A DNA stretch of 35,673 nt from Longimicrobiales bacterium (GTDB taxonomy: Bacteria > Gemmatimonadota > Gemmatimonadetes > Longimicrobiales > RSA9). How positions within the stretch are numbered: the first letter of the stretch is position 1; each line of letters begins with the position of its first letter. The notes under the pieces were generated by a model. It made no database searches. It was not told the origin of the DNA and worked only from the letters and a program-made list of their open reading frames with translations. The position numbers were made by a program, and so were the translations under genes. The stretch is taken from the NCBI GenBank assembly GCA_035764935.1, contig DASTYK010000071.1, forward strand, positions 1 to 35,673, written 5' to 3'. Below, in pieces: positions 1 through 9,537 of the stretch.

Positions 1-174
1 CGACGTCGGGACCGCGACGATGTCGCGCAGCGAGCCGTCACGCAGCCTGCCACCGACGATGTCAACGACATGCCACGCGGTCGAGCCGGTGCCGAGTCCG
101 AGACGCATCCCGGACCGGACGTATTCGACCGCGCGCTCGGCGGCGGCGCGTTTCTGTGCGTCGCGGTCGCTCAA
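1..174 (-). CDS. rpiA: ribose-5-phosphate isomerase A, N-terminal part (partial at window edge)
   Basis: Interconverts ribose 5-phosphate and ribulose 5-phosphate in the non-oxidative pentose phosphate pathway. Fifty-eight N-terminal residues are visible. They contain the family's phosphate-binding signature [16 protein letters not shown] (about residues 26-41) and the following VAVPTS strand typical of RpiA; the active-site Asp/Lys region lies outside the window. The start is read as TTG at 174-172, which overlaps the TGA of the upstream transketolase subunit in the string TTGA. No strong ribosome binding site is visible, so translation is probably coupled. RpiA products are transketolase substrates, so the placement makes metabolic sense. 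The identity is well supported; the exact start is less certain. Confidence 0.82.
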   Translation of the reverse strand, partial: MSDRDAQKRAAAERAVEYVRSGMRLGLGTGSTAWHVVDIVGGRLRDGSLRDIVAVPTS

Positions 175-1172
175 CGAGGCGCGCCCGCGCCGAGGCCCGC
201 CGCGCGACCCGACTTGCGCTGCACCACGCGCCGAACGGCGTCAACAACTTCCCTGGCCGTCAGCCCGTACTTGCGCATTAGCGCTTCGGGGTCGCCGCTC
301 TCGGCGTACGTGTCGTCGAGGCCGACGAACTCCATCGGCACCGGATGCGTACCGACGACCGCCTGCGCAACGCGCGCACCGAGCCCGCCGTGGAGCAGGT
401 GCTCCTCGGCCGTCACGATTGCACCCGTGTCCGCCGCGGCCGCGCGTACCTCGTCGACGTCCAGGGGCTTGACCGTGGCCATGTCGACGACACGTGCCTC
501 GATGCCCTCGCGCTTCAGTTCCTCGTGAGCGACGAGCGCGGCGGCGACCATCAGTCCGTACGCGATGATGGTGACGTCGCCGCCCTCGCGCAGACGCGTC
601 GCCTTGCCGAAGCGGAAGTCGGTTGGCGTCGCGTCATAGATGAGGGGCGCCTTGGGGCGGCCGGACCGGATGTAGACGGGGCCGTCGTGCTCGTAGGCGG
701 CCTGCACGACCGCACGCATCTGGTGCTCGTCGCATGGAACGCAGACCACGAAGTCCGGCAGCGCACACGCGAGCGCGATGTCCTCCACCGACTGCTGTGA
801 CGCACCATCCTCGCCGATCGAGATGCCGCCGTGGCTGCCGCACACCTTCACGTTCAGCTTCGGGTAGCTGACCGCCATGCGCAGCTGGTCGTAGCCCTTC
901 AGGATCACGAACGCGGCAAAGCTCGAGATGAACGGGACCTTGCCGCTGGATGCGAAGCCGCCGGCCATGCCGACCATGTTCGCTTCCTGGATGCCCACGT
1001 TCCAGAAGCGCTCCGGATACGTCTCACCGAAGGTGAAGCTCTTGGTGCTCTTCGCGAGGTCCGCGTCCAGCACCACGATGTCGGGGTGTGTGCCACCGAG
1101 GTCGCGCAGTGCTTCGCCGTAGGCGTCGCGTGTGGCCTTGCCGAACGTCAGGCCCGGAAAGATGCCGTTCAT
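171..1172 (-). CDS. transketolase, C-terminal subunit (pyrimidine-binding and C-terminal domains)
   Basis: Second half of a split transketolase, 333 aa. It should form the active thiamine-diphosphate enzyme with the N-terminal subunit encoded just upstream. Its N-terminal part (about residues 5-170) is the transketolase pyrimidine domain, with [12 protein letters not shown], the [17 protein letters not shown] stretch carrying the cofactor-activating Glu, and [19 protein letters not shown]. The rest is the transketolase C domain, with [12 protein letters not shown] and [12 protein letters not shown]. The ATG at 1172 overlaps the upstream TGA as ATGA, indicating translational coupling to its partner. 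Full-length bacterial transketolase is about 650 aa in one chain; split forms of ~300 + ~330 aa are known in archaea and various bacteria. A 1-deoxyxylulose synthase is excluded because dxs is a separate gene at 27387-29300. Confidence 0.93.
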   Translation of the reverse strand: MNGIFPGLTFGKATRDAYGEALRDLGGTHPDIVVLDADLAKSTKSFTFGETYPERFWNVGIQEANMVGMAGGFASSGKVPFISSFAAFVILKGYDQLRMAVSYPKLNVKVCGSHGGISIGEDGASQQSVEDIALACALPDFVVCVPCDEHQMRAVVQAAYEHDGPVYIRSGRPKAPLIYDATPTDFRFGKATRLREGGDVTIIAYGLMVAAALVAHEELKREGIEARVVDMATVKPLDVDEVRAAAADTGAIVTAEEHLLHGGLGARVAQAVVGTHPVPMEFVGLDDTYAESGDPEALMRKYGLTAREVVDAVRRVVQRKSGRAAGLGAGAPR

Positions 1173-2038
1173 TCGCCGCCCTCCTCGTGCAGCGGAAGCG
1201 CCGCGAGTGCACGCGCCAGCTCGTCCTGCGTCGGCGCGACGCCGTGATACTTGTTCTGATGCTCCATGAACGTGACGCCCTGCCCCTTCACGGTGTGCGC
1301 GATCACGCACGCAGGGCCGTCCTGCGACTGCGCCCAGTCGAACGCCCTGACGACGTCCTCCAGGTCGTGACCATCACATTCCCGGACCGCCCAGCCGAAC
1401 GCCGTCCATTTGTCAGCAAAGGGCTCGATGCCGATGATGTCCTCGACCGCGCCGTCGAGCTGGAACTTGTTGTAGTCGACGATCGCGACGAGGTTGTCCG
1501 GTCGGCTGTGGCCTGCTGCCATCGCCGCCTCCCAGACCTGGCCCTCCTGGCACTCACCGTCGCCGAGCAGCACCCAGACGTTGACGTCACGGCTGTCCAT
1601 GCGCGCGGCCAGCGCCATGCCGAGGCCGATCGAGAGACCCTGCCCTAGCGATCCCGTCGATGCCTCGATGCCCGGCGCGGTGCCCAGCACCGGATGGCCC
1701 TGGAGGCGGCTGTCGATCCTGCGCAGGGTGCGCAGCTCGGACTGCGGGAGGAAGCCGGCCTGCGCGAGTGCAGCGTACTGCACCGGGACACCGTGGCCCT
1801 TGGAAAGGATGAACCGGTCGCGATCCTCCCACTCCGGCCGATCAGCGTCGTAGCGGAGAAAGCCGCCGAAGTACAGCGCGACGACCAGTTCCACGGCGGA
1901 CAGTGAGCCGCCGGGGTGACCACTCTGCGCCTCGGTCAGCATCTCCAGGATGTCGCGCCGCACCGCGACGGCGCGCCGCTCGAGTGCCGCGATGTCGCGC
2001 GCGCCCGCGCCACGCGCCTGTCGTTGGTCCTGCTTCAC
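1169..2038 (-). CDS. transketolase, N-terminal (thiamine diphosphate-binding) subunit
   Basis: First half of the split transketolase, 289 aa. It carries the pyrophosphate-binding domain: SGHPGGSLSAVELVVALYF near residues 30-50, KGHGVPVQYAALA, the GDGECQEGQVWEA motif that binds ThDP through Mg2+ (GDG followed about 25 residues later by N in DYNKFQ), and a closing EHQNKYHG stretch. The chosen start is GTG at 2038, preceded by AGGGAG seven bases upstream. Upstream in-frame codons would run into low-complexity non-homologous sequence. The gene leads the operon N subunit, C subunit, rpiA. A candidate promoter is listed at 2094-2122. Confidence 0.93.
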   Translation of the reverse strand: MKQDQRQARGAGARDIAALERRAVAVRRDILEMLTEAQSGHPGGSLSAVELVVALYFGGFLRYDADRPEWEDRDRFILSKGHGVPVQYAALAQAGFLPQSELRTLRRIDSRLQGHPVLGTAPGIEASTGSLGQGLSIGLGMALAARMDSRDVNVWVLLGDGECQEGQVWEAAMAAGHSRPDNLVAIVDYNKFQLDGAVEDIIGIEPFADKWTAFGWAVRECDGHDLEDVVRAFDWAQSQDGPACVIAHTVKGQGVTFMEHQNKYHGVAPTQDELARALAALPLHEEGGE

Positions 2039-2093
2039 GCTCGCTCCCTGGCAGGTGCACGAATCGCCGCCGCGCCCGCGACGGCAGCACCGG

Positions 2094-2122
2094 AATGTAG
2101 CCGGGCGCGAAGTCGCCCGCAA
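2094..2122 (-). promoter_or_regulatory. candidate promoter of the transketolase/rpiA operon
   Basis: On the minus strand TTGCGG (2122-2117) and TACATT (2099-2094) are separated by 17 bases, which fits a housekeeping sigma promoter with an imperfect -35. The predicted start is near 2087, leaving a leader of about 50 nt before the GTG at 2038. The rest of 2123-2264 shows no gene. Confidence 0.4.
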
Positions 2123-2245
2123 AACTGCCGGAATCGGCTGCAGGCAGCGCTGCGCGGCCATGTTTTCGCCTGATTGGAGACGACTGTCCCCACAAGGAAA
2201 CCGGCCGTGCACCCCCTCCGAGACGGGCGCACGACCGGACCGGTT

Positions 2246-2262
2246 CCCGGCACGGAGCCGGG
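2246..2262 (-). terminator. short GC hairpin just after the stop of the duplicated-unit protein
   Basis: A 6-bp perfect stem, CCCGGC and GCCGGG with a 5-nt loop, lies three bases beyond the TAG at 2265. It has no U-tract on either strand. It may be a weak or Rho-assisted terminator, or a 3'-end stabiliser. Confidence 0.25.
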
Positions 2263-2264
2263 TG

Positions 2265-2903
2265 CTAGCGCTGCTGCGGAACGATCTCGATCTCGGGCGC
2301 CTCGACCGGCACGGTCGGCGTGGGAAGGTGCTCGTTCGCGAGCCGCGCCAGGGCCATGTACGCGGTGACCTCGGCGATGCTGTCACGCACCTGGAGCGAG
2401 TCCAGGTACATCTCCACCGCCTCGATATACGGCATCTCGTTCTCCAGCAGCTCGACGAACTGGAGCGAGTTCTCGACGTGCGTGTTGAGGATGGCGACTT
2501 CCGTCCGCGCCGCTGCGAGCTCGACCTGGCGCCGCAGGTCGTCGTTCACACGCCCGCGCAGCCGCGAGCGCATCAGGTTCATGAACGACTTGCGCGGCTC
2601 CCGCTGCTCCGGCGCCTGCTCGACCGACAGCTCCGGCCAGATCTCGCCGCGCACCCCCTGCTCGCCCAGCGTTGCCAGCGCGCGCGTCGTGATCACGCGC
2701 GACTCGTCCTCCGACAGCCGCAGCATGCGGGTGTAGATGGCGAGCGCGTTCTCGAACGGTACCTGGTCGCCCACGATCTGGATCAGCTCGAGGGCGTGCC
2801 GGACGTGCGTCGCCAGCAGTCGTTCCTGCGCCACTGCTACCGCAAGCTCCACGCGGCGTTTTACGGAATCTGACAGATCGTTAGACGAAAACGGGTTCTT
2901 CAC
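2265..2903 (-). CDS. uncharacterised protein made of two copies of a ~65-residue helical unit
   Basis: A 212-aa soluble, charged and probably all-helical protein that I do not recognise. Residues 16-79 (starting RRVELAVAVAQERLLATHV) and 124-188 (starting RRQVELAAARTEVAILNTHV) align without major gaps: both have RR.VELA, THV at the same place, an acidic turn followed by P, then an aliphatic helix ending ALATL/ALARL. The copies are joined by a charged, Pro-containing linker (81-120), and the tail is Pro/Glu-rich. No signal peptide or membrane segment is visible. The start is GTG at 2903 with GGAG eight bases upstream. It lies between the arginine operon terminator and the transketolase operon and is probably transcribed alone. 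No function can be assigned. Confidence 0.7.
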   Translation of the reverse strand: MKNPFSSNDLSDSVKRRVELAVAVAQERLLATHVRHALELIQIVGDQVPFENALAIYTRMLRLSEDESRVITTRALATLGEQGVRGEIWPELSVEQAPEQREPRKSFMNLMRSRLRGRVNDDLRRQVELAAARTEVAILNTHVENSLQFVELLENEMPYIEAVEMYLDSLQVRDSIAEVTAYMALARLANEHLPTPTVPVEAPEIEIVPQQR

Positions 2904-3078
2904 GTGCGCGCTCCGCGTCGGCCGGGCATATCGGGAAATCCGTGTCCGGAACGCCCGGATTTGCAACTTCCGTTCCGAGGGAGGATCTCACCGGGTCGGC
3001 ACGACGCAGCCGCGATCGCCCATGTTTCCACGACGACACAGTCCCGCCTGCCGGAGTGTCGGTGCTGACCGCAAAAGC

Positions 3079-3114
3079 GAAAACGGCGCCGGAACCACGT
3101 CCGACACCGTTTTC
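3079..3114 (-). terminator. strong intrinsic terminator of the arginine operon
   Basis: A 15-bp stem (two G-T wobbles on the minus-strand RNA) with a 6-nt loop. The outer arms are GAAAACGG and CCGTTTTC and the inner arms CGGA and TCCG. It is followed on the minus strand by GCTTTTGC. It lies 54 bp past the argH stop and is oriented to end that transcript. The remaining 2904-3078 should hold the promoter of the gene at 2265-2903, but I see no convincing -35/-10 pair. Confidence 0.85.
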
Positions 3115-3168
3115 GACCAGACCGGAGCGCCGCGTTCGCCCCGACCTGGAGACGCGGTATGCACCGCC

Positions 3169-4598
3169 TCAGCCGAGGCGGCTCCGTGCCTGTGTGAGCT
3201 GCGCGAGCACCGCCTGCCGGGAGGTCGCGCCGGGCACAGAGCGCGCCTCCACCGAGGCGAGCGCGGTAAGCTCCGGCCGGCCGCCCTCGAGGAGCACGGG
3301 ATGCGCGGCGCCCCACGCGGCCTCCGGCAGCTCGGACACGCTGCAACCGGCGGCATCGGCCGCGCGCAACAGTCGACCGACTGCACCGTGCGCTTCCCGG
3401 AACGGCACACCGCGGCGCACCAGCTCGTCGGCGATGTCCGTCGCGATGAGCGATTCGTCGCTCACTGCGTCGGCGAGCGGCTGCTCGTTGAAGCGGAGCA
3501 GCGCGACGGTTTCGCGCGTGGCGGGCAGCAGTGCGAAGAGCGCGTCGAGTGCGGAGAACAGCAGTCGCTTGTCCTCCTGCAGGTCCTTGTTGTAGCCGCT
3601 GGGCACGGACTTCACCATGGCCAGTGCGGCCGTCAGCTCGCCGATGAGGCGGCCGGCGATCCCGCGCGCCAGCTCCAGTCCATCCGGGTTGCGCTTCTGC
3701 GGCATGAGGCTGGAACCGGTCGTGTACGCCTCCGGCAGCTCGACGAAGCCGAACTCCTGCGTCGAGAAGACGATCAGGTCCTCCGCGAGGCGCGACAGGT
3801 GCGCACCGACCGTCGATGCGACGAAGATCGTCTCGATGATCCAGTCCCGGTCGCCCACCGCGTCCAGCGAATTCTCGCTGATCGTCCGGAACCCGAGCAG
3901 CTCCTTGAGCAGCGTGCGGTCGACATCGAAGCCGGACCCGGCAATGGCGCCGGAGCCGAGCGGCAGCACCGCAACGCGCTCGAGGGCGCCCTGCAGTCGC
4001 TGCCGGTCGCGATCCAGTGCCCAGAAATGCGCGAGCAGCCAGTGCGCCACGCGAACCGGCTGAGCCCGGCGCAGGTGCGTATACGACGGCATGAGCAGAT
4101 CGATCGTGTCCGTGGCCTGGTCCACCAGTGCCGCCTGCAGCGCACGCAGCTCCGCGTCGATGCGGGTCAGCGCGCGGACCGTCCAGAGGCGTGCATCGGT
4201 TGCGACCTGGTCATTGCGCGAGCGGCCGGTGTGCAGCTTGCCCGCGACCGGACCGGCGACTTCGTAGAGAAGCCGCTCGACCAGCGTGTGGATGTCCTCG
4301 TCGTCGCTGTCGAACAGCGCAGGCTCGTGGGCCAGCCGGTCCCGGACCTTGCGCAAACCCGTGTCCAGTGCGCGCGCCTCCGCGACCGTCAGCACATCAG
4401 CGCGCGCGAGCGCCTGCACCCACGCGCGGCTCGCCTCGATGTCCTCACGCCACAGCCGGCGATCGACGGGCAGACTCCGGTTCAGCTCCTCGAGCGAGGG
4501 TGCCGGGCCGGCAGCGAACCGCCCCCCCCAGAGCCGGTGACCCGGATCGGTGGGTGCCGACTGCGTCGTATCGACCTGCTGCATTGTGACGCTCCGCG

Positions 4599-4602
<4 letters not shown>
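3169..4602 (-). CDS. argH: argininosuccinate lyase
   Basis: Cleaves argininosuccinate to arginine and fumarate, the last step of arginine synthesis; cytoplasmic homotetramer of the fumarase/aspartase superfamily. The 477-aa length is normal (about 460). Visible signatures are LWGGRF (24-29), HTGRSRNDQ (124-132), SYTHLRRAQP (173-182) with the superfamily's active-site His, and the flexible catalytic loop GSSLMPQKRNPD (296-307) with its Ser. The N-terminal ~20 residues before GHRLWGGRF are a small extension. The ATG at 4602 overlaps the argG stop in ATGA. It is the last gene of the cluster and is followed by the 3079-3114 terminator. Confidence 0.97.
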
Positions 4603-5953
<1,351 letters not shown>

Positions 5954-5954
<1 letters not shown>

Positions 5955-6538
5955 CAGCTCCTCCCGGTGTTCGAAAACGTGGGCGCCACCTCGCGCACCA
6001 CGGCGATCTCATCACACGCGTGCCGCTTCGGGCACACCTTGCAGTCTGCTGCGACCTTCTCGGGCAGACGGCTGAGCGCCGTCGTCGTGAAACCGAGCCG
6101 GTGAAAGAACTTGTCCTGCAACGTCAACGCGATGACGCGGTGGATGCCCTGCGCCTGCGCATCGTCGAGCAGTGCGTGCACGATGCGGCGCCCGAGGCCG
6201 TGCTTCTGGTAGGCGGGCGCAACGGCGAGCGCGCACACCTCGGCCAGGTCGGCCGAGTAGACCTTCAGCATGCCCGTCGCGACGATCGCACCGTCGGCTT
6301 CCGCCACGACGTAATGGTCGATGGTCGCGCGGATCTGCTCGATGCTGCGCGCGAGCAGGATGCGACTCGCGACGAACTCCGCCTGCAGCGCGTGCATCGC
6401 CTCGACGTCGGCGGCCACCGCACGACGCACGACGACGGCGTCAGCGGCCCGGACGTCGCTCGACTCCACGCGCAGGAGCACTGCGGGCTCGTACGCCGGC
6501 GCGACCGGCAGCGCGATCCGCTGCGGTGCCGCGCTCAC
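5954..6538 (-). CDS. argA: short-type N-acetylglutamate synthase (GNAT domain), ArgA-like
   Basis: A 194-aa GNAT acetyltransferase, probably making N-acetylglutamate for the first arginine step. The acetyl-CoA loop is QKHGLGRRIV (111-120), and FFHRLGF (144-150) follows. The C-terminus has LPEKVAADC..C.....CDEIAVV, with three Cys at 166, 169 and 175; a similar tail is known in short, kinase-domain-free ArgA proteins such as mycobacterial Rv2747. Classical E. coli ArgA is about 440 aa with an amino-acid kinase domain that is absent here. The first ~36 residues are unconserved-looking. GTG start at 6538 overlaps the argD stop (GTGA), and its stop overlaps the argG start (TGATG). Function rests on family resemblance plus position. 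Confidence 0.85.
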
Positions 6539-7743
6539 GCCAGCACCTCGCCCAGGATGGCGATCGCCTCGTCGATGTCCGACTCCCGGATCACCAGCGG
6601 AGGCAGCAGCCGCACGACTCGCTCACCGGCAGTCGCGACCAGCAGGCCGGCCTCGAGCGCCGCCGCAGCGACCGGTGCGGCGGGTACGTCCAGTACGATG
6701 CCCCACATGAGACCGGCGCCACGGACGTCGACAATGCTCGGGCAGGACGCCGCCAGCTCACGGAGCTGCTCGTGCAGGTAGTCGCCCAGCGCACGCACGC
6801 GACCGAGGAATGCCGGATCCGCAATGCGCGCGACCACCGCAGCGGCAACGGTCGCCACGAGCGGGCCGCCGCCAAAGGTCGTCGCGTGATCACCGGGCTG
6901 GATGCACTCTGCGACGCCGTCGCTGAGCAGCACCGCGCCCATCGGCAGTCCGCCGGCAAGCGGCTTGGCGAGCGTCAGTACATCCGGAACGATGCCGTGC
7001 GCCTGGTACGCGAACAGCCGACCCGTGCGACCGAGGCCGCACTGAACCTCGTCGAAGATCAGCAGTGCATCATTCGCATCGGCCACGGCACGCAGGCGAG
7101 CCAGCACGTCTGCGGAGAGCGGCTGCACACCACCTTCGCCCTGCACGGGCTCCGCGATGATCGCTGCAGTCCGCGCCGGGTCGAGTGCGGCCTCCAGCGA
7201 GGCCGCATCGTTCGGATCGACGAAGCGCACACCGGGCATCAGGGGCGTGAACGGCGCCTGCATCGCGGGCCGGTCCGTCGCGGCGAGCGCGCCGAACAGC
7301 CGGCCATGGAAGCTGTTGCGGAGCGCGACGATCTCGTGCTTCGCCTCGCCGCCACGCGCGCGCGCCCACCGGCGTGCGAACTTGAACGCCGCCTCGTTCG
7401 CCTCCGCACCCGAGTTGCAGAAGAACACGCGATCGGCAAAGCTCGCATCCACGAGCAGCTGCGCGAGTGCAGCCGCAGGCTCGGTGCGGTACAGGTTCGA
7501 CAGATGGATCAGTCCACTGGACAGCGCCTGCTCGACCGCGGCGCGAACGGTTGCGTCGCCGTAGCCGAGCGCATTGACGCCGATGCCGGCGACGAAGTCC
7601 AGCCAGGCGCGACCCGCCTCGTCGTAGACGCGCACGCCCTCGCCGCGTACGAACACGGGCGCCGCCGGACGGTAGGTGCCGAGCAGCGCGCTGCCTGCGA
7701 CAGCGGGCGAAGGCTCGAGGATTGTCGTTGCCGCAGTGCTCAC
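6535..7743 (-). CDS. argD: acetylornithine aminotransferase
   Basis: PLP-dependent class III aminotransferase, 402 aa, converting N-acetylglutamate semialdehyde and glutamate to N-acetylornithine and 2-oxoglutarate. Visible are FFCNSGAEANEAAFKFAR (107-124), IFDEVQCGLGRTG (229-241) with the cofactor-binding Asp231, and TLAKPLAGGLPMGA with the Schiff-base Lys260. HATTFGGGPLVA and the C-terminal VRLLPPLVI complete the family pattern. The GTG start at 7743 overlaps the argB stop as GTGA, and its own stop overlaps the next GTG. It could also serve in lysine synthesis as a succinyl-diaminopimelate aminotransferase, a known second activity of this family; the context supports arginine. Confidence 0.95.
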   Translation of the reverse strand: MSTAATTILEPSPAVAGSALLGTYRPAAPVFVRGEGVRVYDEAGRAWLDFVAGIGVNALGYGDATVRAAVEQALSSGLIHLSNLYRTEPAAALAQLLVDASFADRVFFCNSGAEANEAAFKFARRWARARGGEAKHEIVALRNSFHGRLFGALAATDRPAMQAPFTPLMPGVRFVDPNDAASLEAALDPARTAAIIAEPVQGEGGVQPLSADVLARLRAVADANDALLIFDEVQCGLGRTGRLFAYQAHGIVPDVLTLAKPLAGGLPMGAVLLSDGVAECIQPGDHATTFGGGPLVATVAAAVVARIADPAFLGRVRALGDYLHEQLRELAASCPSIVDVRGAGLMWGIVLDVPAAPVAAAALEAGLLVATAGERVVRLLPPLVIRESDIDEAIAILGEVLA

Positions 7744-8504
7744 GCTGCCTCCACGGCGGCCGCTCCGATGAGCGTCCCCCGATCCGGGTTTACCAGGGCA
7801 GCGACGCTGCCGATGCGCACCTGTGCAACGCCCCGATCGAGAGCGTCCAGCGCCGCGCGCAGCTTCACCGCCATCCCACCACCTGCCACACCGCTCGCGA
7901 GCAGCGCCTCACCCTGCGCGGGCTCGACTGCCGGGAGCGTCACACCGTCCGCGCCGCGAACCCCCTCCACGTCCGTCACGAACAGCAGCTCGCGCGCACC
8001 CAGCGCAACAGCAACGGCACCTGCAACTTCGTCCGCGTTCACGTTCAGCGCGCCACCGCCGGGGCCGCGTGACACCGGAGCGACCACCGGAATCATGCCT
8101 GCACCGAGCAGCATCGAGAGAAGCTCCGCGCGGACCGACGCGACACGGCCGACCCGACCCAGCACGCCACCCGCGGCCAGGCTGGCCGTGACCAGGGCGC
8201 CGTCCTCACCGGACAGCCCGATCGCGTCCGCACCGGCCGTGATCAGCGCGGACACCAGCCGCTTGTTGACGCGACCGTTCAGCACCATGGACGCAGCATC
8301 CAGCGCCCCGTCCGGCGTCACGCGGCGGCCGCCCACCCACTCGACCGCAACGCCGAGGCGCTCGGACAACGCGCTGATCTCCGGGCCACCGCCATGCACG
8401 ATCACGAGATTCTCATCGGCGGCCGCGACGGCCTCGGCGAACGAGCCGACCCAGCCGGCATCCGTCAGCGCGGCTCCACCGATCTTCACGACACGCACGT
8501 TCAC
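7740..8504 (-). CDS. argB: acetylglutamate kinase
   Basis: Phosphorylates N-acetylglutamate at the gamma-carboxylate with ATP; amino-acid kinase fold, 254 aa, at the short end of the family. Motifs are VVKIGGAAL (5-13), IVHGGGPEIS with the GGG oxyanion segment (about 35-44), GLSGEDG, NVNADEVAGAVA and GGGMAVKLRAA near the C-terminus. It lacks the N-terminal helix that forms the arginine-sensitive hexamer in feedback-inhibited ArgB, so arginine control through this enzyme is less likely, and repression by ArgR would matter more (inference). The GTG at 8504 overlaps the argC stop in GTGA. More upstream in-frame sequence lies inside argC and is not homologous. Confidence 0.95.
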   Translation of the reverse strand: MNVRVVKIGGAALTDAGWVGSFAEAVAAADENLVIVHGGGPEISALSERLGVAVEWVGGRRVTPDGALDAASMVLNGRVNKRLVSALITAGADAIGLSGEDGALVTASLAAGGVLGRVGRVASVRAELLSMLLGAGMIPVVAPVSRGPGGGALNVNADEVAGAVAVALGARELLFVTDVEGVRGADGVTLPAVEPAQGEALLASGVAGGGMAVKLRAALDALDRGVAQVRIGSVAALVNPDRGTLIGAAAVEAA

Positions 8505-9472
8505 GCGGGCAGTCCCTCCGCCTCGTCGAAGCCGAACATGATGTTTGCGTTCTGAACCGCCTGGCCGGCTGCGCCCTTCACCAGGTTGTCGAACGCAGCC
8601 AGCACGAGCACCATCGGGGGCTCGATGCGCTCGACGTCCGCAACACCGAGCGCGACGACGTTGCGGGCGACCACATCGCGCAGCGCGGGCAATCCATCGC
8701 TCCACACCTCGACGAAACGCTCCGCCTCGTAGGCCGCACGCAGCGCGTCGATCACCTGCGCGCGCTTCACGTCCGCGCCCACCGGGACGTACATGGTTTC
8801 CAGGATCCCGCGGCGGACGGGAAGCAGATGCGGGGTGAACACGAAGGGGGCACCATGACCGCCGTTGGCGCGGGCGAGGCCCTGCGCAATTTCCGGCACG
8901 TGCCGGTGCGTATTGCCGACACCGTATGCCCGGAAATCCTCCGCCACGTCACCGAACAGCAGCTCCCGCTTCGCGCTGCGCCCCGCCCCCGTTACGCCCG
9001 AAGCGGCATTCACCATCACCGGGCGGGATGCGTCCAGCAGACCCTCCCGGATCAGCGGCGCGAGCGCGAGCAGGATTCCCGTCGGATAGCAGCCGGGGTT
9101 CGCGACCAGCGGCTGACCCGCCACCCGGTCGCGCCACAGCTCCGGCAGTCCGTATACCGCGCCGCCCTGCCCTTCGCGCAGGTCCGCGGAAAGGTCGATC
9201 GCGCGCGCACCCGCCTCGCGCGCGCGCAGCGCCCAGGCGCCGGACGCGCCGGTCGGAAGGCACGTGAATACAATGTCCACCTCGGAGAGCGGCACTTCGT
9301 CCGCGGGGACGTAGCTGAGGGCCGTGCCCGCCACCGGCCGGCCGGCTTCGCCCTCCGACGTCGCGTACACCAGCGCCATCTCCGGATGCCGCCGCAGCAG
9401 TGCGACGAGCTCCTGTCCCGTATAGCCCGTCGCGCCGATCACCGCGGCGCGGACAGAGGAAGTATTCGTCAT
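8501..9472 (-). CDS. argC: N-acetyl-gamma-glutamyl-phosphate reductase
   Basis: NADPH-dependent reduction of N-acetylglutamyl phosphate to the semialdehyde; 323 aa. The Rossmann motif IGATGYTGQELVALLRRHP is at about residues 12-30, and the active-site signature VANPGCYPTGILLAL contains the catalytic Cys. Family stretches NTHRHVPEI and FTPHLLPVRRGILETMYV follow. The ATG at 9472 is chosen because the Rossmann strand starts right after it and because a promoter/ARG-box lies within a few bases upstream, which excludes longer starts. No Shine-Dalgarno sequence precedes the ATG. It is the first biosynthetic gene of the overlapping chain argC-B-D-A-G-H. Confidence 0.96.
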   Translation of the reverse strand: MTNTSSVRAAVIGATGYTGQELVALLRRHPEMALVYATSEGEAGRPVAGTALSYVPADEVPLSEVDIVFTCLPTGASGAWALRAREAGARAIDLSADLREGQGGAVYGLPELWRDRVAGQPLVANPGCYPTGILLALAPLIREGLLDASRPVMVNAASGVTGAGRSAKRELLFGDVAEDFRAYGVGNTHRHVPEIAQGLARANGGHGAPFVFTPHLLPVRRGILETMYVPVGADVKRAQVIDALRAAYEAERFVEVWSDGLPALRDVVARNVVALGVADVERIEPPMVLVLAAFDNLVKGAAGQAVQNANIMFGFDEAEGLPA

Positions 9473-9473
9473 T

Positions 9474-9491
9474 CGAGAATAATCATACATC
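9474..9491 (-). promoter_or_regulatory. ARG-box-like operator (ArgR binding site)
   Basis: The minus strand reads GATGTATGATTATTCTCG. Against the enterobacterial ARG box WNTGAATWWWWATTCANW it keeps TG.AT and ATTC at the right spacing, with half-sites TGTAT and ATTCT each 4/5 of consensus. It is an AT-rich island in GC-rich DNA, two bases before argC, overlaps the -10 element, and lies between the argR and argC genes. Binding is inferred. Confidence 0.6.
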
Positions 9492-9508
9492 CAATGGTCG
9501 TGTGTCAA
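9479..9508 (-). promoter_or_regulatory. argC promoter, predicted to give a leaderless mRNA
   Basis: Perfect -35 TTGACA at 9508-9503. Two -10 readings are possible: TATGAT at 9487-9482 (spacer 15) or GATTAT at 9484-9479 (spacer 18). Either places transcription start within about three bases of, or exactly on, the A of the argC ATG (9472). Confidence 0.65.
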
Positions 9509-9537
9509 CCGCCGAAGCCGGCCTGCCGCAGAATCCG

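Noticed and set aside
6172-8541. Plus-strand open frame of about 790 codons across argD and argB
   Set aside because: Antisense to three well-identified genes; Arg/Ser/Pro-rich translation with no family pattern.
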